NCBI GenBank assembly: GCA_934178345.1
Contig: CAKPQG010000016.1
Location: forward strand, 1 to 56,873
Reading direction: 5' to 3'
Length of the DNA stretch: 56,873 nucleotides
Source of the DNA: an uncultured Dialister sp.
GTDB lineage: Bacteria; Bacillota; Negativicutes; Veillonellales; Dialisteraceae
Shown: positions 32,755 through 40,640 of the stretch, in pieces
Layout: each line of letters starts with the position of its first letter
Numbering within the stretch: position 1 is the stretch's first letter
Translations under genes and position numbers: made by a program
The notes under the pieces: model-generated
Told to the model about the DNA's origin: nothing
The model's input: the letters and a program-made list of their open reading frames with translations, nothing else
Databases searched by the model: none

Positions 32755-33285
32755 AGGGTATAAGGGTTGACGGGTTCAGGGTTAGCCCCTCGGGCGGCTC
32801 GCCCCTTGATTACATTTGAAAGCCTCGATTGAATGAGAAATTAGAAATGCGAAATGGTGGTACGGCGCATTTCGTCATCCTGAGCGGAGAAAAGCGTCGT
32901 ATGTTAGAAAATGGCTAATCCGGAATATGAGAACTGAGTCGAAGGATTTAAGCGCCGCGAAGTATACATACTGGGATGCCATGAGCTGGCATTCCAGTCA
33001 CTAGTCACGAGTCACTTGAGACTCCTAATCCCTAGCCACTAATCCCTAGCTACTCATCCCTGCTTTCAAACTTCATGGTTAGCCCCTCGGGCGTGGTGCC
33101 CTTTGATTACGTGCGAAAGAGGTTCAGCGGGTTCAACAGGTTCAAAGGGTTCAACGAGGGTGGTGCGGCGCATAAAAATATGGAAGCGCCGCGGAGTATA
33201 GATGGTGGCGATACCCGAAGGCAGTATTCAAGTCACCAGTCACTAGTCACTAGTCACTAGTCACTAGCTACTCATCCCCGCCACG
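32755..33285 (+). repeat. Two composite repeats in tandem
   Basis: Copy 1 (about 32765-33060): B block, CGGCGC...GCGCCG arms with D insert, AGTCACTAGTCACGAG and AATCCCTAGCC satellite. The joint 'catccctgctttcaaac' leads into copy 2 (about 33070-33285): B block, GGTTCAACG tandem, short-loop hairpin (about 33167-33193), AGTCACTAGTCAC satellite. The phosphoribosyltransferase gene ends just to the right. Confidence 0.92.
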
Positions 33286-33287
33286 GA

Positions 33288-33839
33288 TCACTCCGCCTCA
33301 AAGAGCGGGAGCGGCGCGAGAAAAATGATATCCTCTCTTTTCGCTGCATCGCCTTCGGCCAGAATGGCTGCTTCCCCGATGACCTGTCCGCCTGCTTTTT
33401 CCGTGATCTCTTTCATCGCTTTCATAGAGCCGCCGGTGCTGATGACATCATCGACAAGGAGGACCTTCTTCCCGCGGATGAGATCGACATCGTCCTGCGA
33501 AAGGTAGAGACGCTGCTTGCCCATGGTCGTGATGGATTCATCCTCGACGCAGATCGGATTCTCCATATAGGCCTTCACGCTTTTCCGCGCAACGATGTAT
33601 TTCTTCATGCCAAGCACACGCGCCATCTCATGGGCGAGCGGGATGCCCTTCGTTTCCGCGGTGAGGATGATATCCGTCCCCTCGGGGACCTTCTTCGCCA
33701 ATTCCTCTGCGGTGCGGGTGACGATCTCTGTATCGCCCAGTATGACAAAGCCCGCGATGGCAAGGGTGTCGGAAATATTCATGATCGGCAGCTGGCGTGT
33801 GCATCCAGCGACATGCAGTTCGTAGTATCTTTTAGCCAT
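33288..33839 (-). CDS. Purine phosphoribosyltransferase, Apt/Xpt-like
   Basis: Type I phosphoribosyltransferase that joins a purine base to PRPP; adenine is the most likely substrate, xanthine cannot be excluded. The PRPP-binding signature VLLVDDVISTGG is clear, and an earlier ADP/PRPP loop region TAETKGIPLAHEMAR matches the Apt/Xpt group. Length 183 aa fits. AAGGA precedes the ATG at slightly long distance. It neighbours guaA (615 bp of repeats between), so both serve purine supply, although they are not one operon. Its 5' side again opens into a repeat block with no obvious promoter outside it. Confidence 0.85.
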   Translation of the reverse strand: MAKRYYELHVAGCTRQLPIMNISDTLAIAGFVILGDTEIVTRTAEELAKKVPEGTDIILTAETKGIPLAHEMARVLGMKKYIVARKSVKAYMENPICVEDESITTMGKQRLYLSQDDVDLIRGKKVLLVDDVISTGGSMKAMKEITEKAGGQVIGEAAILAEGDAAKREDIIFLAPLPLFEAE

Positions 33840-33884
33840 AATGATTCCTTCTTTTGTTGTTTGTGTGATTGATTGTTTGGAAAT

Positions 33885-34464
33885 AAGGAAATAGGTTCAG
33901 GGTTCAGGGTTAGCCCATGGGGCGGCTCCATCCACTGATTATGAATGAAAGCTTTGCGCAAATGAGGAATTAGGAATTAGGAATGATGGTGCGGCGCATA
34001 AGAATATAGAGCGCCGCGGAGTTTTGATAGAGCTTCGCGCCGTCGTCATTTCGAGCGTAGCCGAGAAATCTCTATGGCAGAACGCTCATTGCCTGATGTG
34101 AGACAGCACCAAGACATCGTTTTTTGCTCGGCGCTTACACGCTACTTCCCGCAGGGCAGTAGATATCCCTCGGCTACGCTCGGGATGACAATGCCGGAGA
34201 ATCCTAGTCACCAGTCACTAGTCACTCCTAATCCCCAATCCCTAGCCACTCATCCCTGCTTTCAAACTTCAAGGTTAGCCCGTAGGGCGTGCCGCTCTTT
34301 GATTGCGTTTGAAAGCCTCGTTTAAATGAGAAATTAGAAATGAGAAATGGTTGTGCGGCGCATAAAAATCAGAAGCGCCGCGGAAGTTTGAAACTGGCGG
34401 TTTTCTCGTATCGCAAACCTAATCCCTAGCCACTAATCCCTAGCTACCAGTCACCAGTCACTAG
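33885..34464 (+). repeat. Two composite repeats in tandem, with full E element
   Basis: Copy 1 (about 33893-34255): B block, hairpin with GCGGCGC / GCGCCGC (about 33993-34019). A complete E element (34045-34189) follows with inverted ends GTCATTTCGAGCGTAGCC and GGCTACGCTCGGGATGAC, then satellite. Copy 2 (about 34256-34464): B block, hairpin (about 34355-34382), AATCCCTAGCC and AGTCACC satellite that supplies the stop codon of the next gene. Confidence 0.92.
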
Positions 34465-35130
34465 TCACTTTTCCCCTTCGCCCTTCACGATCTCCACCTG
34501 GGGTGCTTCTGTGATGGTGACGGTCACCTCCCCATGCGGCGCGGGCAGGGGGTTGGTGCGGACGACGGACTTCCCTTTCGCCGGGCGAACCGCCTTTTTG
34601 TCAGCAGCTTTGGGCGTCTGTCCGAAGGAAGCCGGGAGTGCATTGGCAGGCACGATGGAGCCCGGATCGCCTTCCTGTGCTGTTGCGAGCTTCTCGATCT
34701 GACTCATGTAGGTATCGCGGCGATCTTCATTTCCCATTTCCTCACGCACGAAGTAGACAGAGAGCGCAGAGGGATCCTCGCTGCCGGATGCGACCTCCTG
34801 CCAGCGATCATCCGTGCGAAGCACCCATGCCTTGCCGTCCTCTGCGTAGCGGACATGCAGGAAGCCCGTCGCGACAGACTTACCCTTTTCGAGTTCAAAA
34901 ATCTTCACACGCACAGCCAGTCCGTCATTGAATACGCCTTCGATGGTCATGGAGGTGAGGTCCATGAAGAGCCCCGTCTTGCCGTCATTGTAAATGCCGC
35001 CCGTATTCTGTATCATGGGCTGCGTCTGATCGCCATTCAGATAAAAGGGTTCGAAAGCAAGGACCGGCTCTGCCGTGTAAAGGAAGAGGGCTGCGCCCAG
35101 AGCCGCCACGATCTTTTCCCATTTTTTCAT
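34465..35130 (-). CDS. Secreted protein of unknown function
   Basis: The start MKKWEKIVAALGAALFLY is supported by AAAGGAG before the ATG; the frame extends nine codons upstream without support. A signal peptide (cleavage probably after VLA or at AEPVLA, about residue 25) is followed by a 130-residue domain without recognised motifs (FEPFYLNGDQTQPMIQNTGG...), then a Pro/Ala/Lys-rich tail. The domain has alternating strands and a conserved-looking 'FHVRYAEDGKAWVLR'-type segment, as in small periplasmic beta proteins. The TGA stop is provided by the AGTCACT satellite. No operon partner. Confidence 0.75.
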   Translation of the reverse strand: MKKWEKIVAALGAALFLYTAEPVLAFEPFYLNGDQTQPMIQNTGGIYNDGKTGLFMDLTSMTIEGVFNDGLAVRVKIFELEKGKSVATGFLHVRYAEDGKAWVLRTDDRWQEVASGSEDPSALSVYFVREEMGNEDRRDTYMSQIEKLATAQEGDPGSIVPANALPASFGQTPKAADKKAVRPAKGKSVVRTNPLPAPHGEVTVTITEAPQVEIVKGEGEK

Positions 35131-35195
35131 AGTTTCATCTCCTTTGGTATGGTACATTTCCTATGCCTTATTTTACTATAGAGAGAAAGAAGTGG

Positions 35196-35361
35196 CTAGG
35201 GAAACGCTGATTAAATCGCAGAGCCGGATTTCATATGGATTTTTATACATAGCTTCGTCATCATCTTCCTTAAATAGCTCGCTATTCGCGTCAGATGATT
35301 CCTTGCTCTGTATAAAATCCAAGAATGAAATCAGACAACGATTGAATCAGTGTTTCCCTAG
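35196..35361. mobile_element. MITE-like element, family H, long copy
   Basis: Ends CTAGGGAAACGCTGATTAAATCG and CGATTGAATCAGTGTTTCCCTAG are inverted repeats about 23 bp long. The inner part is also nearly palindromic (GATTTCATATGGATTTTTATACA against TGTATAAAATCC..GAATGAAATC), so the whole 166 bp can fold as one long hairpin. CTAG at both ends may be the target or part of the ends. No open reading frame, so it would be non-autonomous. Confidence 0.8.
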
Positions 35362-35417
35362 CCGCATGATAAAAAGGTGCGGCCCATTCCGATCCTGATG
35401 CGCCGCACCTCCATGTC

Positions 35418-36545
35418 TCATTCTTCAGTTTTCCTGTGCAGCGTAAATACAGCAAGCTCCCTGTCGCAGGAAAAGCGGAAGGGGAACCAGCTCGCATCCC
35501 CGCGCGAGACATAGCCTTGATGCATGCCATCGCTGTACATTCCGCGTGTATAGCGAAAGGGGGTAATGATCGGCCGACCGAAAAGGCCGAACTGTGTCCC
35601 ATGCGTATGTCCTGTGAGCGTCAGGAAGGCTCCTCTTTCAAAACCAAGGTCGATGAAATCGGAATGGTGTGCGAGCAGGATCGACGGTGCGCCCTCCGGA
35701 ATATCAGCATAGGCGAAGTCCGTCATATTCTGCATTTCAAGCGGCCGCGCCGCCCCGCGGCTCCATGGGTAATCCACCCCCGCCACATAGAGCGCTGCAT
35801 CTCCGCGCCGGATCACCATGCTTTCATTTTCCAAAAGACGGGCCCGCGTCCTTAAGAGCTCACGGCGGATGAGATCCTTGCCGCGGTAGTACTCATGATT
35901 TCCCCATGCATAGAGAATGCCATCGGGAAAAGCCGCCTGCCATTCGTCCAAGATATCCGCCGTTTCCTTCATATGGCGCACATCATCGATGAGATCCCCC
36001 GTGAAAAAGACCGCCTCTGCCCCTTCTGCCTTCGCACGCGCCATCTCGCGCGGAAGGTCCGTATAGCGGAAATAGGGGCCGATGTGCGTATCCGTCATCT
36101 GCGCGAAGCGATACCCCTCCAGCGCCTCCGGCAGATCCTTCACATAGATATCGTGATGCTCCGTCACCTCCCGATGATTTCCATCATAGGCTCCATAGAC
36201 ACCGATCCCCAGCGCCGCCGCCAGCCCGAGCACGCCCAAGAGCTGCGTCGCATGCCGAAGGGCTTTGGGCAGACTCAAAAGCGCAAGCGGGATGAGGAGA
36301 AAGAGCGCTATGATCTCCGCCACCATATATCCCGTCATCCCATACGCCAGATAGAGCGACCAGAGCCCGAGCCCGTCATACCCCTTCGCATACCAGAGGA
36401 AATACGCGCCAGCTGCCCCGCCAAGGATCGCTGCCGTCAGTGCATAAAAATAGAAACGCCTCCGGCGGAAAAGCAGCGCAAAAAGCGCACCATCAATGAG
36501 GCCAAGAACAGAAAAGAGGAGAAGAATCATAGTTTCGAAATACAT
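35418..36545 (-). CDS. Membrane-anchored metallophosphoesterase
   Basis: Calcineurin-like phosphoesterase with an N-terminal membrane part of about four hydrophobic helices (residues 1-115). Catalytic blocks follow in order: MTDTHIG, GDLIDD, GNHEYY, LAHHSDF and GHTHGTQFG, which hold the two-metal centre. This layout is shared with YkuE/LpxG-like enzymes; the substrate may be a lipid pyrophosphate or another phosphoester, and the catalytic domain probably faces outwards. Length 375 aa is usual. AAAGGAG precedes the ATG. It is a single gene. Confidence 0.9.
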   Translation of the reverse strand: MYFETMILLLFSVLGLIDGALFALLFRRRRFYFYALTAAILGGAAGAYFLWYAKGYDGLGLWSLYLAYGMTGYMVAEIIALFLLIPLALLSLPKALRHATQLLGVLGLAAALGIGVYGAYDGNHREVTEHHDIYVKDLPEALEGYRFAQMTDTHIGPYFRYTDLPREMARAKAEGAEAVFFTGDLIDDVRHMKETADILDEWQAAFPDGILYAWGNHEYYRGKDLIRRELLRTRARLLENESMVIRRGDAALYVAGVDYPWSRGAARPLEMQNMTDFAYADIPEGAPSILLAHHSDFIDLGFERGAFLTLTGHTHGTQFGLFGRPIITPFRYTRGMYSDGMHQGYVSRGDASWFPFRFSCDRELAVFTLHRKTEE

Positions 36546-36574
36546 AATGGCTCCTTTGAGAGAACAGTTTTAGG

Positions 36575-37260
36575 GGATAAGTGGCTAGGGATTAGGGATT
36601 AGGAGTGACTAGTGACTGGTGACTAGGGACTAGAGACTAGAGACTAAAAGACCAGGAGACTAGGAAACTGGAAGACATCAGACTCCCGTATCGTCATTTC
36701 GAGCGCAAGCGAGAAATCTTTGTCATTCGCAGCCCAGCGGTCGATGTTTGGAAATCCGAAACGGGAAACCTGCTCTGAAAGAAACCTTCGGGCATCGCCC
36801 TATTTATACTTCGCGGCGCTTAGATCCTTCGACTCAGTTCTCATATTCCAGATTAGCCATTTTCTAACATACAACGCTTTTCTCCGCTCAGGATGACGAA
36901 ATGCGCCGCACCACCATTCCTAATTCCTCATTCCTAATTCCTCATTCGAGCAGAGCTTTCATACACAATCAAAGAACGGCACGTCCCACGGTCCCCTGAA
37001 CCCTGAAGTTTGAAAGCAGGGATGATTAGTAGCTAGGGATTAGTGGCTAGGGATTAGGAGTCTCGAGTGACTAGTGACTTGTGACTGGTGACTGAAATGC
37101 CACCTTCGGGTATCGCCACCATCTATACTCCGCGGCGCTTCTTTTTTTATGCGCCGCACTACCACTCCTCACTCCTAACTCCTCACTCCTAACTGGCGAG
37201 TAGAGCTTTCAAACGTAATCATGGGACCCCACGCTTCAGGGGCTAACCCTTTCTTGAACC
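36575..37260 (-). repeat. Two composite repeats in tandem (inverted orientation)
   Basis: Copy 1: GGGATTAGG / GTGACTAGTGACTGG satellite (36580-36660), one-ended E element (about 36695-36780), GCGGCGC..GCGCCGC arms with D insert (about 36815-36908), 'taattcctcattcctaattcctc', inverted B block. The joint 'gtttgaaagcagggatgattag' leads to copy 2: satellite, short-loop hairpin (about 37130-37160), 'actcctaactcctcactcc' and inverted B block to 37260. Confidence 0.92.
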
Positions 37261-37310
37261 CATTATCCTTGATTCCTCTCCCTTTGTCAAAATGACTTCT
37301 TAAAAAATTC

Positions 37311-37340
37311 TTGACAATCCCCTGCCTCATATGCTATTAT
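37311..37340 (+). promoter_or_regulatory. Promoter of tRNA-Ser
   Basis: TTGACA (37311-37316), 18-bp spacer, TATTAT (37335-37340) on the plus strand, about 12 nt before the likely transcript start. Confidence 0.82.
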
Positions 37341-37358
37341 CTCTAAAGTCAGCTATGT

Positions 37359-37450
37359 GGAGTGATACTCAAGTGGCTGAAGAGGACGGTTTGCTAAATC
37401 GTTAGACCGGTTATACCGGTGCGGGAGTTCGAATCTCCCTCACTCCGCCA
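37359..37450 (+). tRNA. tRNA-Ser (anticodon GCT)
   Basis: Acceptor arms GGAGTGA / TCACTCC, encoded CCA at 37448-37450, anticodon loop TTGCTAA with GCT, a long class II variable arm around GACCGGTTATACCGGT, T-loop GTTCGAATC. It reads AGC and AGU codons. Confidence 0.96.
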
Positions 37451-37451
37451 C

Positions 37452-37486
37452 AAAAAACGAATCTCTTTGGAGATTCGTTTTTTTAT
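37452..37486 (+). terminator. Terminator of tRNA-Ser
   Basis: ACGAATCTC-TTTG-GAGATTCGT stem followed by a T run. Confidence 0.9.
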
Positions 37487-37495
37487 TTTCCCATA

Positions 37496-37530
37496 AAGCA
37501 AAAAGAGCAGCCATTGGCTGCTCTTTTTGC
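37496..37530. terminator. Bidirectional terminator
   Basis: Near-perfect palindrome GCAAAAAGAGCAGCC / GGCTGCTCTTTTTGC, with T runs on either strand. Confidence 0.85.
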
Positions 37531-37539
37531 TTGTAAGTT

Positions 37540-37760
37540 TGCAAGCAGGGATTAGGGATGAGTGGCTAGGGATTAGGGGTGCAAAGTGACTGGTGACTCG
37601 TGACTAAATACCACTTTAGAGCATCACCCCATATATACTCGCGGCGCTTCATTATTTTTTGCGCCGCTCCACCATTTCGCATTTCTCATTTCTAATTTCT
37701 CATTCAAGCGAAGCTTTCATCCACGATCAGTGGACAGCACGCCCCACGGGATTCACCCAG
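37540..37760 (-). repeat. Composite repeat (inverted) downstream of the UroD-family gene
   Basis: Starts 'gtttgcaagcagggattagggatg', then GTGACTGGTGACTCGTGAC satellite, CGGCGCTTCATTATTTTTTGCGCCG hairpin arms, 'atttctcatttctaatttctc', inverted B block and AGTCAC that supplies the stop codon of the neighbouring gene. Confidence 0.9.
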
Positions 37761-38768
37761 TCACTTCTTATGCTCTGCCGCTGCGTCTCTTACCCAGTTG
37801 AAGCGTTCCGGATCGATATCCTTCGGCACGGTGCAGTCCGCTCCGAGGATGACACCTCTGGTACCTGCCCGATCCAGAATGGCGCGTGTTTCTGCCTGCA
37901 CCTCTTCCTTGGAACCGCTGTACAAAACACCGTCTGCATTGTTGTCAAAGCCGCCGATCACGCAGCGATGGCCGAAGATTTCCTCCCCTTCTTCCATCGG
38001 CACGCCTTCAAAAGCGACCGCCCAGTTGATAGCTTTGGCCGGATAGTCCTTGTACCAGTGAAGGTCATTGTGGCAGCCCATATAGCCGCAAATATGAAGA
38101 AGATTGTAGTCGGACACAGAATTTGCCGCCTCAAGGACAGCGACCTCGGATGGCGTGATGAATTCCTTATATTTCTCTTCCGTCATATCCGGATGCGGGA
38201 TATTCTGGACGGAGAGGTAGACCCCATCTGCATGGCCATCCGTGATGACAGCCTTGGCAAGCGTTGCGATGTCTTCCGTGAGGACGGCCATGACTTCCTT
38301 CAGTGCTTCCGGATCTTCCTTCATGAAGCCGGTGATGACCGTCTTCGCATCGCTCCCCGTCTGCTGAAATTCGATGCAGCGCGTCGGCGCGAAAAGGTTG
38401 TAAAACATCATGACTTCCTTGCCATAGCGTTCAGAGAGGATGCCGCAGAGCTCGACCTGCTTCTGCACCCACGCAGAGTCCCTGCCGAGCGGCTTGATGC
38501 CGGCTGCGTCTTTGATCGATTTCAGATCGTGCAGCTGCTCATGCGGATAGAGGAAGAAACCATCGGTCATGATTTTCATGAAATCCGGATGCCATGATTT
38601 GTAAAAGGTATCATGCCCTGCCAGGTTGTCTACCCACGCAGAGTGATCGGCCAGTGCGTCTGCATGTCTCTGATCTGCCAGAAAATGATGCCAGAAACCT
38701 ACCGGTACGCGATCGACCGGTTTGCAATCAAGAGCCGCCTGTACAAGTTCTCTCTTAGTCTGTGCCAT
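37761..38768 (-). CDS. Uroporphyrinogen decarboxylase (URO-D) family protein
   Basis: TIM-barrel protein of the URO-D/cobamide methyltransferase superfamily. The start MAQTKRELVQAALDCKPVDRVPV has AGGAGG 8 nt upstream. RVPVGFWHH, a central VQNIPHPDMTEEKYKEF block, HICGYMGCHND and the C-terminal GGFDNNADGVLYSGSKEEVQAETRAIL are the recognisable parts. The His-x-Cys (HICG) resembles the zinc-binding motif of MtaA/MtbA-type methyltransferases. True HemE is therefore less likely than a methyltransferase-like or degradative role. No corrinoid protein gene is adjacent. Length 335 aa. An extended palindrome covers its promoter and ribosome-binding site. The TGA stop comes from the satellite. Confidence 0.85.
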   Translation of the reverse strand: MAQTKRELVQAALDCKPVDRVPVGFWHHFLADQRHADALADHSAWVDNLAGHDTFYKSWHPDFMKIMTDGFFLYPHEQLHDLKSIKDAAGIKPLGRDSAWVQKQVELCGILSERYGKEVMMFYNLFAPTRCIEFQQTGSDAKTVITGFMKEDPEALKEVMAVLTEDIATLAKAVITDGHADGVYLSVQNIPHPDMTEEKYKEFITPSEVAVLEAANSVSDYNLLHICGYMGCHNDLHWYKDYPAKAINWAVAFEGVPMEEGEEIFGHRCVIGGFDNNADGVLYSGSKEEVQAETRAILDRAGTRGVILGADCTVPKDIDPERFNWVRDAAAEHKK

Positions 38769-38775
38769 AAAAAAA

Positions 38776-38850
38776 TTCCTCCTGATATAAGAATCATCAC
38801 ACATCTTTCGTGATGCCTCTTATATTAGGAGGAAATCGGGGAGATGTAAA
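38776..38850 (-). promoter_or_regulatory. Promoter embedded in a 59-bp palindrome that includes the ribosome-binding site
   Basis: Minus-strand TTTACA (38845-38850), 17-bp spacer, TAATAT (38822-38827). From 38776 to 38834 the arms TTCCTCCT, ATATAAGA, CATCAC face GTGATG, TCTTATAT, AGGAGGAA with only short mismatches. One arm contains the -10 box, the other the AGGAGG of the gene. It may be a DNA operator, or, if transcription starts upstream, an RNA hairpin hiding the ribosome-binding site. Confidence 0.7.
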
Positions 38851-38859
38851 GGGGAAAAT

Positions 38860-39398
38860 AAAAAAGGTTCAGGGTTCAGGGTTCGGGGTTCGGGGTTCAG
38901 GGTTAGCCCTTGGGGCGTGCTGCCCTTCGATTGTTTGCGAAAGAGGGGGAGCAGGTTCTGTAGGTTCTACGGGTAAGGCGGGGAAGGTGCGGCGCATTTC
39001 GTCATCCTGAGCGGAGAAAAGCGTCGTATGTTAGAGGAAACGCTGATCTGGAATATGAGAACTGAGTCGAAGGATCTAAGCGCCGCGGAGTTTTGATGGC
39101 GTTTCGCGCCGTCGTCATTTCGAGCGCAAGCGAGAAATCTCTATGGCAGAACGCTCATTGCCTGATGTGATACAGCACCAAGACATCGTTTTTCCCAGGC
39201 GCATACACGCTGATTCCCGCAGTGCAGTAGAGATCGAGGGCTGCGCTCGGGATGACGATGCCGGAGAATCCCAGTCACCAGTCACTGCTAAACCCCAGTC
39301 CCTAATCCCTAGCCACTTATCCCTGCTTTCAAACTTACGGCGCTTTTGATTTGTGCGCCGCACCACAAACCTGAACCCGTCAACCTGAACCCTGAACC
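38860..39398 (+). repeat. Large composite repeat with D insert and full E element
   Basis: GGTTCAGGGTTCGGGG units and B block, GGTTCTGTAGG tandem, hairpin arms GCGGCGC (38989-38995) and GCGCCGC (39080-39086) enclosing a D insert that contains 'ggaaacgctgatctgg'. A full E element (39114-39256) with GTCATTTCGAGCG / CGCTCGGGATGAC ends follows. AGTCACC, AATCCCTAGCC, a short ACGGCGC-ttttgatttgt-GCGCCGC hairpin (about 39338-39362) and 'cctgaacccgtcaacctgaaccctgaacc' complete it. Confidence 0.92.
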
Positions 39399-39399
39399 T

Positions 39400-39618
39400 T
39401 CACTCCCCATTCATCTTTTTGATTTCAGCCAGCAGGTTCTCCGCTTCTTGGAGCGAAGCGGATTCGCGGTCTTCCTTTTCTACGAGGCTCATATCGACTG
39501 CCATGCCTTCGTGGAGATCCTCAAACCAGGCGGCAGGCAGCTTGATTTCCTCTTCCTCTTCCGTCAGGAAGACGGCCTTCTTCCCCTCGATGCGGTCCAG
39601 TGTCAGTTCCTTTTTCAT
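39400..39618 (-). CDS. DUF3006-domain protein
   Basis: Small 72-residue acidic protein beginning MKKELTLDRIEGKKAVFLTE, the DUF3006 pattern (LDRIEG..AV.L......I.LP). Function unknown. Such genes are regularly found next to ComEC/Rec2-type beta-lactamase-fold hydrolases, as here: it starts 1 nt after the stop codon of the MBL lipoprotein gene, so the two are translationally coupled. AAAGGAGCG lies before its ATG within the end of that gene. Confidence 0.82.
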   Translation of the reverse strand: MKKELTLDRIEGKKAVFLTEEEEEIKLPAAWFEDLHEGMAVDMSLVEKEDRESASLQEAENLLAEIKKMNGE

Positions 39619-39619
39619 C

Positions 39620-40537
39620 TTAGCGCTCCTTTGTGATCTTGTATCCGTCCCCCGTGGTGGTCAGGGTCAGCGTGCCGTCGCGGTCGGTACGGTAAATGTG
39701 GACCTTCGCCTTTTCCAGCTTCGCCACGGTCGTCTTATGCGGATGTCCATAGTCATTGTTCAGTCCGCAGGAAATGAAAGCCTCCTTCGGCGCGACAGCC
39801 TTCAAAAACTCTGGAGATGTCGACGTGCGGCTTCCGTGATGGCCGACCTTCAGCACATCACTCTTGAGCATCCCCTTGTTGGCAAGGATAGAAGCTTCTT
39901 CCTCTTTCTCTGCATCACCGGTGAACATCATGGAGAAATTGCCATAAGAGAGACGTCCGACGATGGAATTGTTATTGAAATCCGAATTTCCCTTCTGGTC
40001 CTTGATGACCTTGACCGGCCCGAGTACCTTGTAGGTGACGCCATCGAAGAAGGTAAGCGCATCGCCCGCTTTCAGTGCCTTATAGGGGATCTGATTCGCC
40101 TTGATGGCTTTCAGATAGTTCTTGTAAGACGCCGTGCCGGATGGCATGCCGTCATCATAGATGGCTTCGACCTTGAAATTTTTGAAAATCGCATTCATCC
40201 CGCCCAGATGATCCGCGTGCGGATGCGTGATCACCACCTTGGACAGACTCTTCACCTTGTACTTTTTGAGCAGCGCTACGATGGCATCGCGGTGCTCGAT
40301 GTCACCGCTGTCGATCAGGACGAATTTCCCGTCCTTCTCCAGCAGGCAGGCATCTCCCTGCCCGATGTCGAGCATGCGGACCGTCAGAGCCTTCCCGCCC
40401 TTCACCGCGCTGCTCTTCGCTTTCGAAGCCGCAGAAGAAGAAGCTGCCGCTCCGCCGCACCCCGCGGCCGCCAGCCCGACCGTGAGTGTCAGTACAATGG
40501 CAAGAAGGTATTTCCAGATCTGTTTGATGGATAACAT
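39620..40537 (-). CDS. Lipoprotein metallo-beta-lactamase-fold hydrolase, ComEC/Rec2-like
   Basis: Predicted lipoprotein: hydrophobic N-terminus followed by lipobox LAAAGC (Cys at about residue 27), then a Ser/Ala/Lys linker. The MBL domain begins VRMLDIGQGDACLLE and has the metal-binding THPHADHLGG, GDAEKEEE and VGHHGSRTS motifs in the order seen in ComEC C-terminal domains and their stand-alone relatives. These may be extracellular nucleases or phosphodiesterases linked to DNA uptake; the actual substrate is unknown. Length 305 aa. It forms a two-gene unit with the DUF3006 gene downstream. Confidence 0.88.
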   Translation of the reverse strand: MLSIKQIWKYLLAIVLTLTVGLAAAGCGGAAASSSAASKAKSSAVKGGKALTVRMLDIGQGDACLLEKDGKFVLIDSGDIEHRDAIVALLKKYKVKSLSKVVITHPHADHLGGMNAIFKNFKVEAIYDDGMPSGTASYKNYLKAIKANQIPYKALKAGDALTFFDGVTYKVLGPVKVIKDQKGNSDFNNNSIVGRLSYGNFSMMFTGDAEKEEEASILANKGMLKSDVLKVGHHGSRTSTSPEFLKAVAPKEAFISCGLNNDYGHPHKTTVAKLEKAKVHIYRTDRDGTLTLTTTGDGYKITKER

Positions 40538-40564
40538 ATACGTCTCCTTTTGTAAAATAGGTGC

Positions 40565-40640
40565 AACGAGTTCAGTGTTTCCCTAATCCCTAGCTACCAG
40601 TCACCAGTCACTAGTCACTAGTCACCAGTCACTAGCCACT
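40565..40640 (+). repeat. Degenerate A satellite between the MBL gene and nnr
   Basis: 'gttcagtgtttccctaatccctag' (an H-element end) followed by AGTCACC, AGTCACT and AGCCACT units that continue into the last four codons of the next gene. Confidence 0.85.
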
